DNA from: an uncultured Allomuricauda sp.
Lineage (GTDB): Bacteria; Bacteroidota; Bacteroidia; Flavobacteriales; Flavobacteriaceae
DNA: 64,000 bases
Reading direction: 5' to 3'
Assembly (NCBI RefSeq): GCF_947499585.1
Contig: NZ_CANMOO010000003.1
Location: 248,001 to 312,000, forward strand
Shown here: positions 17,851 through 26,244 of the stretch, one piece after another
How the letters are laid out: the number at the start of each line of letters is the position of its first letter
How positions within the stretch are numbered: the first letter of the stretch is position 1
The notes under the pieces: generated by a model
Told to the model about the DNA's origin: nothing
What the model saw: the letters and a program-made list of their open reading frames with translations, nothing else
The model's database searches: none
Made by a program: the position numbers and the translations under genes

Positions 17851-19077
17851 ATGCTTCGTTGGGTCATTTTCGTTATTATCTATTTGGTTTTAGGCTTTTA
17901 TTCTTTACAAGCCATAAAAACCGCCTCTAGATACCCATGGGTACATTACCTTTTTATATTACTTTCTCTTTTTGTTATTGGAAATTTCCTATATCAGTTT
18001 ACAGGTACAGATGGAGGAAGGGTTCTTAGCAGACCAAAAAGCTATGCTTTCGGGCTTTTATTGGCCATGCTCTCTTTTCAGATAATCACCATTATATTTC
18101 TTTTTGGCGAAGATATTTTTAGGCTGTTTGTTGGGATTTATCAAAAAGTATTTAGCACTCAAAAAGAGTTCAGTATTCCTTCAAGAAGACGCTTTTTAAG
18201 TATCATTGCCCTTGGAGTGGCAGCCCTGCCTTTTGGGGCTTTGTTGATGGGCATGTACAAGGGTAAGTACAATTACAAAGTGTTAAAATATCAATTGGAA
18301 TTTGATGATCTTCCAGATGCTTTTGATGGCTATCAAATCACCCAAATTTCAGATGTACACAGCGGTAGTTTTGATAATAGAAAGGAAGTAACTTACGGGG
18401 TTGATTTAATCAACAAACAACAGAGTGATGTGATATTGTTTACAGGTGATATGGTGAACAATAAAGCTGAAGAGATGTTGCCTTGGAGTGATTTGTTTGC
18501 TACGCTGAAAGCAAAAGATGGGGTGTATTCTGTTTTGGGAAATCACGATTATGGAGATTATGTTAGTTGGGAATCTGAAACTTTAAAGGCACAAAATTTA
18601 CAGGATTTAAAAAACATTCAGAAAGAGATGGGCTTTGACTTGTTGTTGGATTCGCATCGATATTTGGAAAGGAATGGCGAAAAGATTGCTCTCATGGGTG
18701 TAGAAAATTGGGGTCGAGGAGGATTTAAAAAAGCGGGAGATTTAGAGAAGGCCAAACAAGGGGTATCTAAAGAGGATTTCAAAATTTTGATGAGTCATGA
18801 TCCTTCCCATTGGGAAGATGTGGTTATTAATGATGATTACCATTTTCATTTAACATTGAGCGGCCACACCCACGGAATGCAGTTTGGAGTGGAAATTCCT
18901 GGCTGGATAAAATGGAGTCCGGTAAAATGGCGCTATAAATATTGGGCAGGTGTTTACCAAGAGCTTGGACAGTTTATAAATGTAAACCGAGGCTTTGGTT
19001 TTATAGGTTATCCAGGACGGGTGGGGATATGGCCCGAGATTTCTGTGATTACACTTAAAAAGAAAGGTTTAACTTGA
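17851..19077 (+). CDS. Membrane-anchored metallophosphoesterase
   Basis: The 408-residue protein has about four N-terminal membrane helices in residues 1-135, then a calcineurin-like phosphoesterase domain. Metal-binding motifs are DVH (168-170), GD (199-200), GNHD (230-233) and GHTHG (338-342). It resembles the YkuE/YaeI type of membrane-linked phosphoesterase, some of which act on lipid phosphates. The substrate here is unknown. It follows cutC closely. Confidence 0.92.
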   Translation: MLRWVIFVIIYLVLGFYSLQAIKTASRYPWVHYLFILLSLFVIGNFLYQFTGTDGGRVLSRPKSYAFGLLLAMLSFQIITIIFLFGEDIFRLFVGIYQKVFSTQKEFSIPSRRRFLSIIALGVAALPFGALLMGMYKGKYNYKVLKYQLEFDDLPDAFDGYQITQISDVHSGSFDNRKEVTYGVDLINKQQSDVILFTGDMVNNKAEEMLPWSDLFATLKAKDGVYSVLGNHDYGDYVSWESETLKAQNLQDLKNIQKEMGFDLLLDSHRYLERNGEKIALMGVENWGRGGFKKAGDLEKAKQGVSKEDFKILMSHDPSHWEDVVINDDYHFHLTLSGHTHGMQFGVEIPGWIKWSPVKWRYKYWAGVYQELGQFINVNRGFGFIGYPGRVGIWPEISVITLKKKGLT

Positions 19078-19137
19078 TTTTAACGCAGATCTTTCCTTGC
19101 TGAGTACGCTATTAAGCTAAATTTTAACAAATTTTCT

Positions 19138-19145
19138 TACTTTTG
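19138..19145 (+). promoter_or_regulatory. Possible -7 element for the thioredoxin-fold gene
   Basis: TACTTTTG matches the Bacteroidetes -7 consensus TAnnTTTG and ends 23 bases before the ATG at 19169. A good -33 TTTG was not found at the usual 19-21 base spacing, so support is partial. Confidence 0.4.
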
Positions 19146-19168
19146 GTTTGTAAACCTTAGAATTATAC

Positions 19169-19465
19169 ATGTCCAAATTTGGTGAACTTATAGATTTAAA
19201 AGTACCAGTGTTACTGGACTTTTATGCAGAATGGAACGATCAGTCCACTTCCATGCATCCTGTACTACGTGATGTTGCGGCAGCACTTGGTGATAAGGGA
19301 AAAGTAATTAAGATTGATGTTGACAAAAATAAAGAGCTGTCACAAGCTTTGCGTATTAAAGGATTGCCAACATTGATGATTTACAAGAAAGGAGAAATGG
19401 TCTGGCGACAGAGTGGAGAACAAGATGCCAATACTCTTATTGGTATTCTGAACGAATATATTTAA
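19169..19465 (+). CDS. Thioredoxin-fold protein lacking the CxxC active site
   Basis: The 98-residue protein fits thioredoxin across its length: VPVLLDFYAEW, VIKIDVDKN, then the cis-proline loop GLPTLMIYKKGE (Pro67). The active-site WCGPC is replaced by WNDQS (residues 22-26), so both cysteines are missing. It cannot perform dithiol-disulfide exchange in the usual way and may act as a chaperone, a structural partner or a regulator. It is a stand-alone gene between a -7 box and a strong terminator. Confidence 0.88.
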   Translation: MSKFGELIDLKVPVLLDFYAEWNDQSTSMHPVLRDVAAALGDKGKVIKIDVDKNKELSQALRIKGLPTLMIYKKGEMVWRQSGEQDANTLIGILNEYI

Positions 19466-19487
19466 AGCGAGGGTTTCCCCTCGCTTT
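19464..19487. terminator. Bidirectional terminator
   Basis: A 10-bp stem (AAAGCGAGGG / CCCTCGCTTT) with a TTTC loop is followed by a T tract on the plus side and an A-rich flank on the other. It overlaps the stop codon of the thioredoxin-fold gene and lies immediately beyond the stop of the convergent DUF2723 gene at 19489. Confidence 0.85.
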
Positions 19488-19488
19488 T

Positions 19489-22400
19489 TTATTGTTCCAA
19501 TACTATTGAATCTGGAACAGATTCAATAGTATCTAGAGGAATGGAATCTTCTAAATCAGGGTCTGGAATAGGCTCCTCAAAAACGTCTTCACTGTCACCT
19601 ACAAATTGAGAGAACTTATCTATATACTCATTGAAGATTATAGTTTCCGATTCTGCCAACTCTCTATCTTGATTTTCAATAAGAATGTCAATATTCCTAC
19701 GATAGGCTTGCATATCAGCTAAAACATCATCAATCTTATCATACTGTTCATCAAGTGGTATTCCAGAATAATATTCTAAACGTTCTTGATATACTTTTTT
19801 CAGTTTTTCAAACAATGCCCTGGCTTTTTCGGTTTCTCCCACCTTGTAATATCCATCTACAAAGGGTTCCACAAATGCATAAAAGCCGTATTGCTCTACA
19901 GGCATGTTGGTCAAGCTCATTTCAATGATATTCTTCGCTTTATCAATCTTATTCTCCGCAATCAATGTTTCCATCAATCGAGCCAAATTACTTCTAAAAG
20001 AAAGTCCTTGTGAACGCGTTTGAGGGTCATGATAGATATCAGCACTGCCAGAATTTCCCCAGTCCCACTTCTTCACAATATCATACATTAAATCACTGTC
20101 CACACGCCCCATTTCAAAAGAGCTCTGATTTTTTGTTTTGATAGGGACCAATTTATAGACCAAACCATCCAGTTGAAGATAATCTTTCATCCAAATGTAT
20201 TCAGCTTTGTCAAAACTCCCTCCTGAAAAATAAATGGGTCTTTTCCAATCGTTGTTGGCAATTAAATCCAGCATTAAGATTCTGTTCTTGGGCAATGCGC
20301 TCTGCGGAAGATCAATATCTATAAAATCTTCTATTAAGGCAGAATCCTTGGCTTTTACCAAACCGGTTTCCAATACATTCTTTTTGTTGACAGGGATTCT
20401 TATCTTATTGGTTGGGTAATACACAATATCCAAATTGCTTTCAGGATAATTGTTGAGGTCTGCACCTTGTTTCTCCAATAAATATTTGAATTTAGTCTGT
20501 GGTTTATCGCTTCCTATCCAATTGATAAAATCTTTAATGTTCCAACGATTTTCTGTAACCCCTTGATAATATACTGCGTCCCTTGATCCATAGCGGTACT
20601 TGTCATGAGTTAATTGAGAAGGAATAGGTTCGCTCTCGTAGGCTTTGCGCTTCATTTGGTCAATATACCAATCTGTGGCAAAAAGGCTAGTGTTAACAAT
20701 ACGGACATCTGTTCTGTATTCTTCAATTTCTTGGGCATACCAAAGGGGAAAGGTATCATTGTCACCAATGGTGAAAAGAATGGCACCTGCATCTTCTTTA
20801 CAAGAATCTAAATATGCTTTGGCCGTAGAATTTGCTGTATAACGGCCAGAACGGTCATGATCATCCCAGTTTTGAAATGCCATCAATAAGGGTACGGCTA
20901 AAAGACATAACCCAGTGATGACCGGTGCAGCTATTTTTGCTGACAATATTTTTCTAAACTCATCAAAAAGACCATAGACTCCAATACCTATCCATATGCA
21001 GAAAATATAAAATGAACCTACCAGAGAATAATCACGTTCCCTAGGTTGAAAGATGTAAGGGTTGGTATAGAACTGAATAGCCAGCCCTGTAAATATGAAA
21101 AAGACAAAGAGCACCCAAAAGTGTTTCGGGTTTTTAGAAACCTGAAAGACAATTCCAATAATACCCAATAATAATGGCAGGAAGAAATAGGTGTTTCGGC
21201 CTTTGTTATTCTCCCAATCGCTGGGTAAATTGTTTTGGCTGCCTAAACGAAGACTATCTACAAATCCGATGCCGCTGAGCCAATGCCCATTTTCATCATA
21301 TCTGCCTTGAATGTCGTTTTGCCTTCCTGTAAAATTCCACATGAAGTAACGCATATACATATACCCAAACTGGAATTCGAAAAGATAGGTCACGTTTTGC
21401 CAAAGAGTAGGCGGCTCTACTTCTATATACTCACTAAACTCCCTTAAAAAGCGAATGTATTGTTCAGAATCCAATTCGCCTTGGCCATAGGCACTTTTAA
21501 ATTGAGCTACTGCTTCTCTTAGGTCATTATTGGAAATGTATTCGGCTTTTATTCGAAATTCCAATTCCCCAAAATAGCGCATGTAGTTTTCTGCATGTTG
21601 ATCGCTCCAAAGTCTTGGGAGGATACCAACATGTTTTTCGTTTGGTCCTTGAATGGCATTCTTGTAATTATTTACAATAACGTACTTGCCTAGTTTTTCA
21701 TCTTTCTCATACTTGGGACGGTCATCTATGTCGTCACCAGCCGGAGCAAAAGTGTCTGAAAAGTAAGCACCATAGAATGGACTTTCTACCCCTGGGTATT
21801 GTTCCCGGTTATAATACGCCAAAAGAGAACGCGCATCCGAAGGGTCATTTTCATTGACTACGGTTTTTGCATTGGCACGTATGGGTAGCATCAACCACGA
21901 TGAAAAACCGAAAATCAAGAACATTAAACAGAGTACAATGGTATTTCCAGTGTAGAAATTGTTTTTTCGAGTATAGCGCAGGCCAAAGTAGAAGGCCGCA
22001 ATAAAAATGAGACCCATTATGATACTTCCTGAGTTGAACGGAAGCCCTATGCTGTTTATAAAGAATACCTCGCTCCAACCAAATAATTTTAATACATAGG
22101 TCAATGAGAATTTATAGACCAGCATTAAAAGGGCAATTACTATAATATTGGCTAAAAGGAAATTCTTTACTGTAGTTGTTTTATATTTTTTGAAGTAGTA
22201 CAAAAGGCCAATGGAAGGAATGGCCAAAAAGCCCATAAATTGAATCCCGAATGTAAGTCCCACTAAAAAACAAATAAGCAGTAGCCATCTGTTTCCCCTT
22301 GGATCATCCAAATTGTCAGTCCATTTTAACCCTAGCCAAAGTAAAAGGGCCATAATAAAGCTGGCCATGGCATACACTTCAGTCTCCACGGCGTTGAACC

Positions 22401-22818
22401 AAAAACTATCTGAAAAAGTAAAGGCTAAAGCCCCTACCAATCCACTTCCAAAAATAGCTATGGCCTTACTATTGGTAATGGGTTTCTTTTTGGAAGCAAG
22501 TTTTGCCGTCATATTGGTAATGATCCAAAAAGTAAATAGTACTGCAAAGGCACTTGAAACTACTGAAACGGCATTGACCATCAAAGCTATTTTAGAGCCG
22601 TCTCCAAAAGCAAATATTGAAAAGAACGCCCCTATCATCTGTAAAAGAGGAGCTCCTGGTGGGTGACCCACTTGGAGTTTTGCAGAGGTGGTTATGTATT
22701 CCCCCGCATCCCAGAAACTTCCGGTAGGCTCAACAGTTAGGGCATAAACAATAAATGCAACGGCAAAGGAGGCCCATCCTAAGATAGTGTCCCATTTCTT
22801 AAAGTCTTTTGCAAACAT
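19489..22818 (-). CDS. DUF2723 large integral membrane protein, glycosyltransferase-C-like
   Basis: The 1109-residue protein begins with the DUF2723 block (VEPTGSFWDAGEYITTSAKL, then VGHPPGAPLLQMIGAFF). It has about a dozen membrane helices in the first 680 residues and a large soluble C-terminal part with helical repeats. The early acidic residue in FWDAGE is typical of GT-C transferases that use polyprenyl-phosphate sugars. Bacteroidetes commonly carry this gene, and a role in protein O-glycosylation or surface glycan assembly is a family-level inference. No partner genes adjoin it. Confidence 0.88.
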   Translation of the reverse strand: MFAKDFKKWDTILGWASFAVAFIVYALTVEPTGSFWDAGEYITTSAKLQVGHPPGAPLLQMIGAFFSIFAFGDGSKIALMVNAVSVVSSAFAVLFTFWIITNMTAKLASKKKPITNSKAIAIFGSGLVGALAFTFSDSFWFNAVETEVYAMASFIMALLLWLGLKWTDNLDDPRGNRWLLLICFLVGLTFGIQFMGFLAIPSIGLLYYFKKYKTTTVKNFLLANIIVIALLMLVYKFSLTYVLKLFGWSEVFFINSIGLPFNSGSIIMGLIFIAAFYFGLRYTRKNNFYTGNTIVLCLMFLIFGFSSWLMLPIRANAKTVVNENDPSDARSLLAYYNREQYPGVESPFYGAYFSDTFAPAGDDIDDRPKYEKDEKLGKYVIVNNYKNAIQGPNEKHVGILPRLWSDQHAENYMRYFGELEFRIKAEYISNNDLREAVAQFKSAYGQGELDSEQYIRFLREFSEYIEVEPPTLWQNVTYLFEFQFGYMYMRYFMWNFTGRQNDIQGRYDENGHWLSGIGFVDSLRLGSQNNLPSDWENNKGRNTYFFLPLLLGIIGIVFQVSKNPKHFWVLFVFFIFTGLAIQFYTNPYIFQPRERDYSLVGSFYIFCIWIGIGVYGLFDEFRKILSAKIAAPVITGLCLLAVPLLMAFQNWDDHDRSGRYTANSTAKAYLDSCKEDAGAILFTIGDNDTFPLWYAQEIEEYRTDVRIVNTSLFATDWYIDQMKRKAYESEPIPSQLTHDKYRYGSRDAVYYQGVTENRWNIKDFINWIGSDKPQTKFKYLLEKQGADLNNYPESNLDIVYYPTNKIRIPVNKKNVLETGLVKAKDSALIEDFIDIDLPQSALPKNRILMLDLIANNDWKRPIYFSGGSFDKAEYIWMKDYLQLDGLVYKLVPIKTKNQSSFEMGRVDSDLMYDIVKKWDWGNSGSADIYHDPQTRSQGLSFRSNLARLMETLIAENKIDKAKNIIEMSLTNMPVEQYGFYAFVEPFVDGYYKVGETEKARALFEKLKKVYQERLEYYSGIPLDEQYDKIDDVLADMQAYRRNIDILIENQDRELAESETIIFNEYIDKFSQFVGDSEDVFEEPIPDPDLEDSIPLDTIESVPDSIVLEQ

Positions 22819-22939
22819 AAAGATTGGTGTTTACCAAGTTGGGGCGAATTTAGTAAATATAGTAGAGAAGATTGTTCAATTTTGGAAAAGCTTTAACAGG
22901 GAAGCAATAGTAAAAATAGCTTGGAATATCATTAAAATA

Positions 22940-22970
22940 TTTGCCTAAACAAAAGTTTGTCTTAAATTTG
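22940..22970 (+). promoter_or_regulatory. Bacteroidetes-type promoter for tRNA-Gln
   Basis: TTTG at 22940-22943, a 19-base spacer, then TAAATTTG at 22963-22970 give an exact match to the TTTG-N19-TAnnTTTG pattern. The tRNA starts 18 bases downstream, so transcription would begin just ahead of the mature 5' end. Confidence 0.8.
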
Positions 22971-22988
22971 CACCCTCAAATGTGGTAC

Positions 22989-23060
22989 TGGCCTATGGTG
23001 TAATTGGTAACACAGCTGGTTTTGGTCCAGTCGTTCAAGGTTCGAGTCCTTGTAGGCCAA
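22989..23060 (+). tRNA. tRNA-Gln (anticodon TTG)
   Basis: The 72-base gene has a 7-bp acceptor stem TGGCCTA / TAGGCCA with discriminator A, an anticodon arm CTGG-TTTTGGT-CCAG that gives the anticodon TTG, and the T-arm GGTTCGAGTCC. No CCA is encoded. Its 3' end and the following terminator are repeated at 27316-27365, which marks it as a likely integration target. Confidence 0.97.
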
Positions 23061-23098
23061 CAAAATGACCTCCTAAATGTGATAGTTTAGGAGGTTTT
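23049..23098. repeat. Direct repeat, left copy (tRNA-Gln 3' end plus terminator; attL-like)
   Basis: This is the copy belonging to the intact tRNA. It pairs with 27316-27365 at a constant offset of 4,267 bases and includes the exact 13-base core TAGGCCAACAAAA. Confidence 0.7.
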
Positions 23099-23100
23099 TT
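23068..23100 (+). terminator. Terminator of tRNA-Gln
   Basis: A 10-bp stem ACCTCCTAAA / TTTAGGAGGT (23068-23077 and 23086-23095), an 8-base loop and a run of six T (23095-23100) follow the tRNA by 7 bases. Confidence 0.85.
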
Positions 23101-23112
23101 ATTTTTAATTCC

Positions 23113-23576
23113 CCTTAAAGTAATGGAAGTGTTTATAATAATAGTTGGGTATAGGTAACCAAGAGCTGCAATTAGTCTTCCTTGGTCTTCGATTGTTGCC
23201 AATCGTATGTATTTCCCTCTATCTGCCTCTAGAAGTAATCGTTGATTTTGGGTCATTACTTCTACATCTGCATTTGGCAAATTTAAAGAGGAAGAAGTAA
23301 CAACAGGTTTAATACCTAGTCTTTCAGCATCAAGGCCTAATTTGCCTGTTAGATTGTGCGGGTAACTGTAACTTTTTTCAATTTGGCTTCAATAGTGAAT
23401 AAACCCAAAGAATCAATAATTGTTGATTTCTTAGAATTTAGGTTAACAATTAATATATTGGAAACATCATTTTTAAAGCTTTTAGCTCTGCCATTTATCA
23501 GCGTTGTGTTGTCTTGATTAAATCCGGTAAATGAGGCCAAAGCAATTAATACTAGCAGTAAAAACCTTAAATGATT
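23113..23576 (-). pseudogene. Broken carboxypeptidase-regulatory-like domain protein
   Basis: Two reading frames on the minus strand carry parts of one protein. The first (from about 23576) reads as a signal peptide (LRFLLLVLIALASF), then INGRAKSFKNDVSNILIVNL and DSLGLFTIEAKLK, the start of a CarboxypepD_reg-like domain. It ends at a stop soon after VTVT. The second frame continues with PHNLTGKLGLDAERLGIKPV through ADRGKYIRLATIEDQGR. A one-base frameshift joins them, about 40 codons of the domain seem missing between, no start codon precedes the signal peptide, and the 3' end runs into the tRNA terminator. The gene is not functional. Confidence 0.72.
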
Positions 23577-23632
23577 CTACAATATTTATATTTTAGAATT
23601 TTAAGATCAAATACTTTTTTAAAATAAGAGAT

Positions 23633-23765
23633 AACGGCTCCGTATATGAAAAGTAGCGCTAAAAAAAGCTTTAACTTTTCGGATGATACAAAAGCCAAAT
23701 TTCCAAAAAAAAACCAATCCATTGTGTTAGCAACGACTTGCGCTATTTTTTATATACAATGTAAG
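23633..23765 (-). repeat. attC-like imperfect palindrome A (after the NTF2-like gene)
   Basis: On the plus strand CGGCTCCGTATATGAAAAG-TAGCGCT at one end faces GCGCTATTTTTTATATACAA at the other, forming an imperfect inverted repeat with mismatches and unequal arm length. It lies between the NTF2-like gene's stop and the pseudogene. The outer ends are degenerate compared with site D. Confidence 0.45.
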
Positions 23766-23798
23766 CAGCAGTTATTTTTTGCTTTCACAATATATTCA

Positions 23799-24170
23799 TC
23801 ATGCTGTTTTTTTACTCAGATTTTCAGTTAGCAAAATCCATTTCCCATTTTCATTAATTAGAACTATGGTTCCAATTCCGTTTCCTTTTGTAAGATTTTT
23901 ATTGATTATTCCTTGCCAATAGAATTCAAATGCAAAAGCAGCTATAGATTCATTTTTAAGAACCCATCGTACGTTTTGTATTGAATATTCTTCGCTCTTA
24001 ATCATTGAAAAATTGTTTTCAAAGGCAATTCTAACTTTTGATTTTCCCATATGAATTGCTCCATTAGAAAAAGTAACACAGGCATTATCATGAAATAGTG
24101 GGTCAACATTTTTCCAATCTTGGGTTTTTAAGGCAGCTTCATATTCTTTTATAAAATCTTCTGGTCTCAT
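23799..24170 (-). CDS. NTF2-like / SnoaL-fold small protein
   Basis: The 123-residue protein has the pattern of the DUF4440/SnoaL group of the NTF2 superfamily: N-terminal helix FIKEYEAALKTQDWKNVDPL, FHDNACVTFSNGAIHMGKSK, and a beta-rich second half ending GTIVLINENGKWILL. No signal peptide or catalytic motif is evident. It is the last gene of the cassette-like group and stands alone between two palindromes. The function is unknown; such folds serve as small-molecule isomerases, hydrolases or binding proteins. Confidence 0.75.
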   Translation of the reverse strand: MRPEDFIKEYEAALKTQDWKNVDPLFHDNACVTFSNGAIHMGKSKVRIAFENNFSMIKSEEYSIQNVRWVLKNESIAAFAFEFYWQGIINKNLTKGNGIGTIVLINENGKWILLTENLSKKTA

Positions 24171-24179
24171 TTACTATTA

Positions 24180-24330
24180 TGTTCGATTAAGCACTTAGCC
24201 AAAACTTTTTATTTTGTTTTATCTTTTTTGTTATAAAGCCAAATCAAAAAGATTTGGCGTACTTGGTTAAAGCCCTAAACTTTGGGTTAAGTACCCAGGC
24301 CCGTATTAATTATAGCCATTGTTAGGTGCT
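24180..24330 (-). repeat. attC-like palindrome B (after the 171-aa membrane protein gene)
   Basis: Reading the minus strand, the site starts shortly after the gene's stop with ACCTAAC, which fits the integron R'' consensus RYYYAAC, followed by AATGGCTATAATTAATACGG. An internal 8-bp hairpin GCCAAATC/GATTTGGC (24238-24245, 24251-24258) and GTACTT/AAGTAC arms form further structure. The far end is poorly matched, so the site may be decayed or mosaic. Confidence 0.5.
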
Positions 24331-24334
24331 GGTT

Positions 24335-24850
24335 TTATAGCTCAGACTCTTTTAAATCTTTAGCTAAACTTGCGATTTTTAATTTTTTATTTCGTTTTAT
24401 ATATTTTAAATCAGCTGAATTGTCAATCATTAACTGACGGTTATAATAATTTATATGTTCAAGAATTGCGAAAAAATTGGATAAGATTCCGTACAAAATC
24501 AAGTTTTCGGGAATTATTCCCCAGTCATTTTGATACAATTGAATTGCAAATATTATTGGAATCAGAGCAATTAGTATCAGATTTATTTTTTTGGAATTCC
24601 TGAAAAGATTTAAGTTTTTTTCTTGATTAAAAGGCTTTTCCATCAATCTATATAACTTTAACTTCCAATAGTGTTGACCTTGAACTAGTATTATTATACA
24701 AACTAAAACTCCATACAACAGAAAAAATATATCTATAAATAAGTTATTAAGGAATAGATAAACTAATATCGCTGGGAAAGTCACAAAAGCGTGAAATCTT
24801 TCCATAGGATAGTAACTCTTTAATCTTTTAATCAGTTTTTGTTTGCTCAT
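24335..24850 (-). CDS. Hypothetical membrane protein (171 aa)
   Basis: The protein has two hydrophobic helices near residues 22-55, a charged loop, and two more near residues 90-130, with basic ends (SKQKLIKRLKSYY at the start, KYIKRNKKLKIASLAKDLKE at the end). A four-helix inner-membrane topology is likely. I do not recognise a named family or active-site residues. It is a stand-alone gene flanked by attC-like palindromes B and C. Confidence 0.7.
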   Translation of the reverse strand: MSKQKLIKRLKSYYPMERFHAFVTFPAILVYLFLNNLFIDIFFLLYGVLVCIIILVQGQHYWKLKLYRLMEKPFNQEKNLNLFRNSKKINLILIALIPIIFAIQLYQNDWGIIPENLILYGILSNFFAILEHINYYNRQLMIDNSADLKYIKRNKKLKIASLAKDLKESEL

Positions 24851-24861
24851 ATTTATTTGCG

Positions 24862-25157
24862 GCTTGAAGCTAACGACCTGCTAAACGCAGTTCGATGATT
24901 TCTACGGAAATATAATAAAATCGATTAACTATGAAATCGGAATTAGACTTCCTATGTCTCTGATTTTATAGTTTGTCAAGAAGACCGCGCAGCGGTTGTA
25001 TCTTGGAGATTTTATGTTATTGGGAGTATAAATTATCGGGCCAAATTGCTTTTAGCCGCTGTTGGCGCACCTCACGGATTTTTTTATTTTCCGAGAGCTT
25101 GGTTTCCCCTCGATGGGCAGTTAAAGATGCAAAGAACTAGACACGATGTTAGGCATA
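24862..25157 (-). repeat. attC-like spacer C (after the DJ-1/PfpI gene), possibly two fused sites
   Basis: On the minus strand the spacer opens 8 bases after the stop with GCCTAAC, an exact RYYYAAC core (25148-25154), and closes near GTCGTTAGCT just before the next gene. An internal CGCCAACAGCGGC element could be the start of a second site. At about 300 bases it is long for one attC, so two adjacent sites or an empty cassette are possible. No gene was found in it. Confidence 0.45.
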
Positions 25158-25161
25158 GTAC

Positions 25162-25917
25162 TTATTCTTTCCAATTTTGAAGTCGGTCGATGTACAAATA
25201 ACTTTCAACAAATTTTCTGTGTTCTGAACTGGTCATTTTTTCAAGTAAATTAAGAGCAGAAATATAGCTCGTCAAGTTTCCATTAGAGGAACTGAATTTT
25301 CCATCTTCAACAAATGTTACTAAACTGTCATTTTGAACTTTTAAATTTGGGTAATCTTTTTGGAGCTGTTTTCCCCCGCCAATATAGGTGACGATTTTAT
25401 GTCCGTCTGCAATTCCAGACTCGCCAATAAGCTGTGCTCCAGCACAATTGCTCACAATGTATTTAGTTTCTTCGTTTTTCTTTTTAATAAAATCTATCAT
25501 TTTTTCATTGCGGACTTGTGCGTACATATCATAGCCACTAGGAATAAATAGCGCTGTTAACTTTGGACAATTTTCAAATGTATAATCAGGAACAAAACGC
25601 ATGCCTTCCTCGGTTGTGATTGGTTTTTCCGTTTCCGCTATGGTGATCACATTAAAAAGTTGCTCAAAATTTTGATTAGGTTTTCCAAAAACATCTGATG
25701 TTGCGATAACCTCACCTTGTAGGACACCATTAAACATAAGAAGGCCTATTGTTGGCAATTCAGTTTTGTACGGTTTCAAGTGTTTTGTTAATGTGTCAGA
25801 TGGTGATTCTACTTGATTGGTATGCTCTGTTTTGAGCTTAGCTTTTGATTTCTCATTATTACAGCTAATAAAAATAGTTGCAAAAAATAGTGTTGAAATC
25901 ATCAATACATTTTTCAT
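25162..25917 (-). CDS. DJ-1/PfpI family lipoprotein
   Basis: The 251-residue protein has a lipoprotein leader with a lipobox ending at Cys19 (FFATIFISC). The DJ-1/PfpI (class I glutamine amidotransferase-like) domain runs from about residue 55, with the nucleophile elbow YIVSNCAGAQLIGESG (Cys158). Family members act as proteases, glyoxalases, hydratases or regulators. With an export signal and no fused HTH domain, an envelope role is likely here. It is a single gene between palindromes C and D. Confidence 0.82.
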   Translation of the reverse strand: MKNVLMISTLFFATIFISCNNEKSKAKLKTEHTNQVESPSDTLTKHLKPYKTELPTIGLLMFNGVLQGEVIATSDVFGKPNQNFEQLFNVITIAETEKPITTEEGMRFVPDYTFENCPKLTALFIPSGYDMYAQVRNEKMIDFIKKKNEETKYIVSNCAGAQLIGESGIADGHKIVTYIGGGKQLQKDYPNLKVQNDSLVTFVEDGKFSSSNGNLTSYISALNLLEKMTSSEHRKFVESYLYIDRLQNWKE

Positions 25918-26100
25918 ATTCTTGTTTTTAATATTGACAAGTCAATTATAATATAATTTGAACTCGCCTTTTGTTTAAAAAGTAGGACAAGGTACTTATG
26001 AGAAATCTGATAAAAATTAAGCTGGTTTAAGAAGATTTTTTTAACCCCATTTAAATATTCATGGGTTAAACCAAGAAAACTTGCTAAAAGATATTGTGCT

Positions 26101-26233
26101 CTAACGGTCTCGGCTATGATTTCGTTGTGGAATCATCCGCAGGATTATTCCGCCGAAATCCAGCCGTTTGATTTATACTTTTATTTTGGTGTGGCACAAA
26201 ACCACAATGAATTATAGCCATTGTTGTGGTTAG
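26101..26233 (-). repeat. attC-like imperfect palindrome D (best example; after the HMA-CDF transporter gene)
   Basis: The 133-base element begins CTAACGG and ends TGTGGTTAG. Inner arms GGCTATGATTTCGTTGTGG (26112-26130) and CCACAATGAATTATAGCC (26202-26219) pair along their length, but one arm is 19 bases and the other 18, leaving unpaired bases. Asymmetric bulges are a hallmark of integron attC hairpins. The element starts 12 bases beyond the stop of the upstream gene, as an attC would. Confidence 0.62.
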
Positions 26234-26244
26234 TTTTTTTTTAT

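Noticed and set aside
23646-23831. 61-residue plus-strand open frame inside the island
   Set aside because: It runs through palindrome A and into the antisense of the NTF2-like gene; the translation is not protein-like.
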